Shown: piece after piece, positions 5,645 to 6,000 of the stretch
How positions within the stretch are numbered: position 1 is the first letter of the stretch
Layout of the letters: each line of letters starts with the position of its first letter
Source of the DNA: JAAYDY01 sp964500225
GTDB taxonomy: Bacteria; Planctomycetota; Phycisphaerae; FEN-1346; JAACEH01
Length of the DNA: 6,000 nt
Assembly (NCBI GenBank): GCA_964500225.1
Contig: CAZCOA010000073.1
Coordinates: forward strand, 1 to 6,000
Direction: 5' to 3'
Made by a program: the position numbers and the translations under genes
The notes under the pieces: model-generated
The model's input: only the letters and a program-made list of their open reading frames with translations
Database searches by the model: none
Told to the model about the DNA's origin: nothing

Positions 5645-5734
5645 GGCACACCCCTTTACCGTTGGCCCGTCCGCCGGCCCGTCCTGCCGCGTCGCTCCAC
5701 GCACCCCCCCTTTACGGCGACGTCGGCTCGTACC
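5645..5734 (-). other. Gap between pseudopilin genes with a 12-bp-period direct repeat
   Basis: This 90-bp gap contains GGCCCGTCC twice (5664-5672 and 5676-5684, plus-strand reading), separated by 3 bp, giving a 12-bp period. A GTAAAGGGG sequence also occurs twice on the minus strand; the copy near 5651-5659 is the ribosome site of the next gene. I see no convincing -10/-35 pair, so the genes may be co-transcribed. Confidence 0.4.
5651..5657 (-). promoter_or_regulatory. Shine-Dalgarno of the GspG-like gene
   Basis: AAAGGGG on the minus strand lies 6 nt before the ATG at 5644. It decides the start and so implies the unusual 22-residue leader. Confidence 0.65.
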
Positions 5735-6000
5735 TCAGAAATTCGTGATATCGTCGCACGTACCTTCGTTCAGCTTGTTGGCGCTGCGGATGAAATCGTA
5801 CCCGTTCGCGTCCTTGTCATAGATCCAGTAGCCGAACCTCTCGTCCGGCCCCGCCGACCACAACACGAACGAATCCGGGTTGTACGGATAGTACCGCATA
5901 ACGCCCTTGGCATCCGGAGCGTAACGAGCCGTCAGCTTCTTCTTCCAGTGAGCCTCATAGACATCATACATCTTGCCGCCCTGCCAGCCGCCGATGCCGT
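5735..6000 (-). CDS. C-terminal part of another pseudopilin-like protein (runs off right edge)
   Basis: The frame stays open from the stop at 5735-5737 to the window edge, giving about 88 codons. The ATG at 5971 is internal, since the frame upstream of it reads GIGGWQGGK without a stop. The visible part has no prepilin leader because the N-terminus is outside. Assignment rests on the tail: NPDSFVLWSAGPDERFGYW aligns closely with NPKEIALISAGPNHFFGYR of the 2211-3164 protein, and the end CDDITNF matches SDDIANF there and SDDLTNF of the 4994-5644 protein. The middle is rich in Lys, Tyr and Asp, as in an exposed globular pilin domain. It is 90 nt upstream of the GspG-like gene on the same strand and is likely part of the same transcription unit. 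A full-length pseudopilin is the best guess. Confidence 0.75.
   Translation of the reverse strand, partial: GIGGWQGGKMYDVYEAHWKKKLTARYAPDAKGVMRYYPYNPDSFVLWSAGPDERFGYWIYDKDANGYDFIRSANKLNEGTCDDITNF

Overview
The window is GC-rich bacterial DNA (by eye in the low-to-mid 60s percent G+C) holding six protein-coding genes and no RNA gene, insertion sequence or CRISPR array that I can see. Several separate pseudopilin genes with unusual GspG-like C-termini, plus an exported protein built from LPP20-like repeats, suggest a Planctomycetota-type organism (Phycisphaerae or a relative). That taxonomic guess is inference from family resemblance, not proof.

Layout. Positions 1-81 are a leader with a promoter candidate. 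Positions 82-858 (+) encode a short UbiA-family membrane prenyltransferase. It converges on 904-2172 (-), an exported protein of about 422 residues with three tandem LPP20-like repeats. Upstream of that on the same strand is 2211-3164 (-), a 317-residue pseudopilin-like protein. Divergent from it is 3277-4374 (+), ispG, encoding 4-hydroxy-3-methylbut-2-en-1-yl diphosphate synthase of the MEP isoprenoid pathway. It converges on a second pseudopilin group, all on the minus strand: a GspH/FimT-like protein (4400-4954), a GspG-like protein (4994-5644), and the 3' part of another pseudopilin-like gene that runs off the right edge (5735-6000).

How they fit together. The minus strand is an envelope/pilus programme: four proteins of the type IV pilin/type II secretion pseudopilin class plus a secreted LPP20-repeat protein. 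The plus strand holds two isoprenoid-linked genes. The two sets differ in how expression seems to start. Both plus-strand genes lack a Shine-Dalgarno sequence and have a -10-like hexamer exactly 7 nt before the ATG, which predicts leaderless mRNAs. All the minus-strand genes whose starts are visible have a good Shine-Dalgarno sequence 6-8 nt before the start.

Points most worth a second look: the shared C-terminal signature (GP[DN], often FGY, then about 22-24 residues, then DD[IL]xNF) in three of the four pseudopilins, resembling an expanded GspG calcium loop; the leaderless promoter pair; IspG departures from two conserved motifs; the missing second Asp-rich motif in the UbiA-like protein; and the triple LPP20-like repeat. 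I did not find a clearly new system. The nearest candidate is the pseudopilin set with the extended C-terminal loop.
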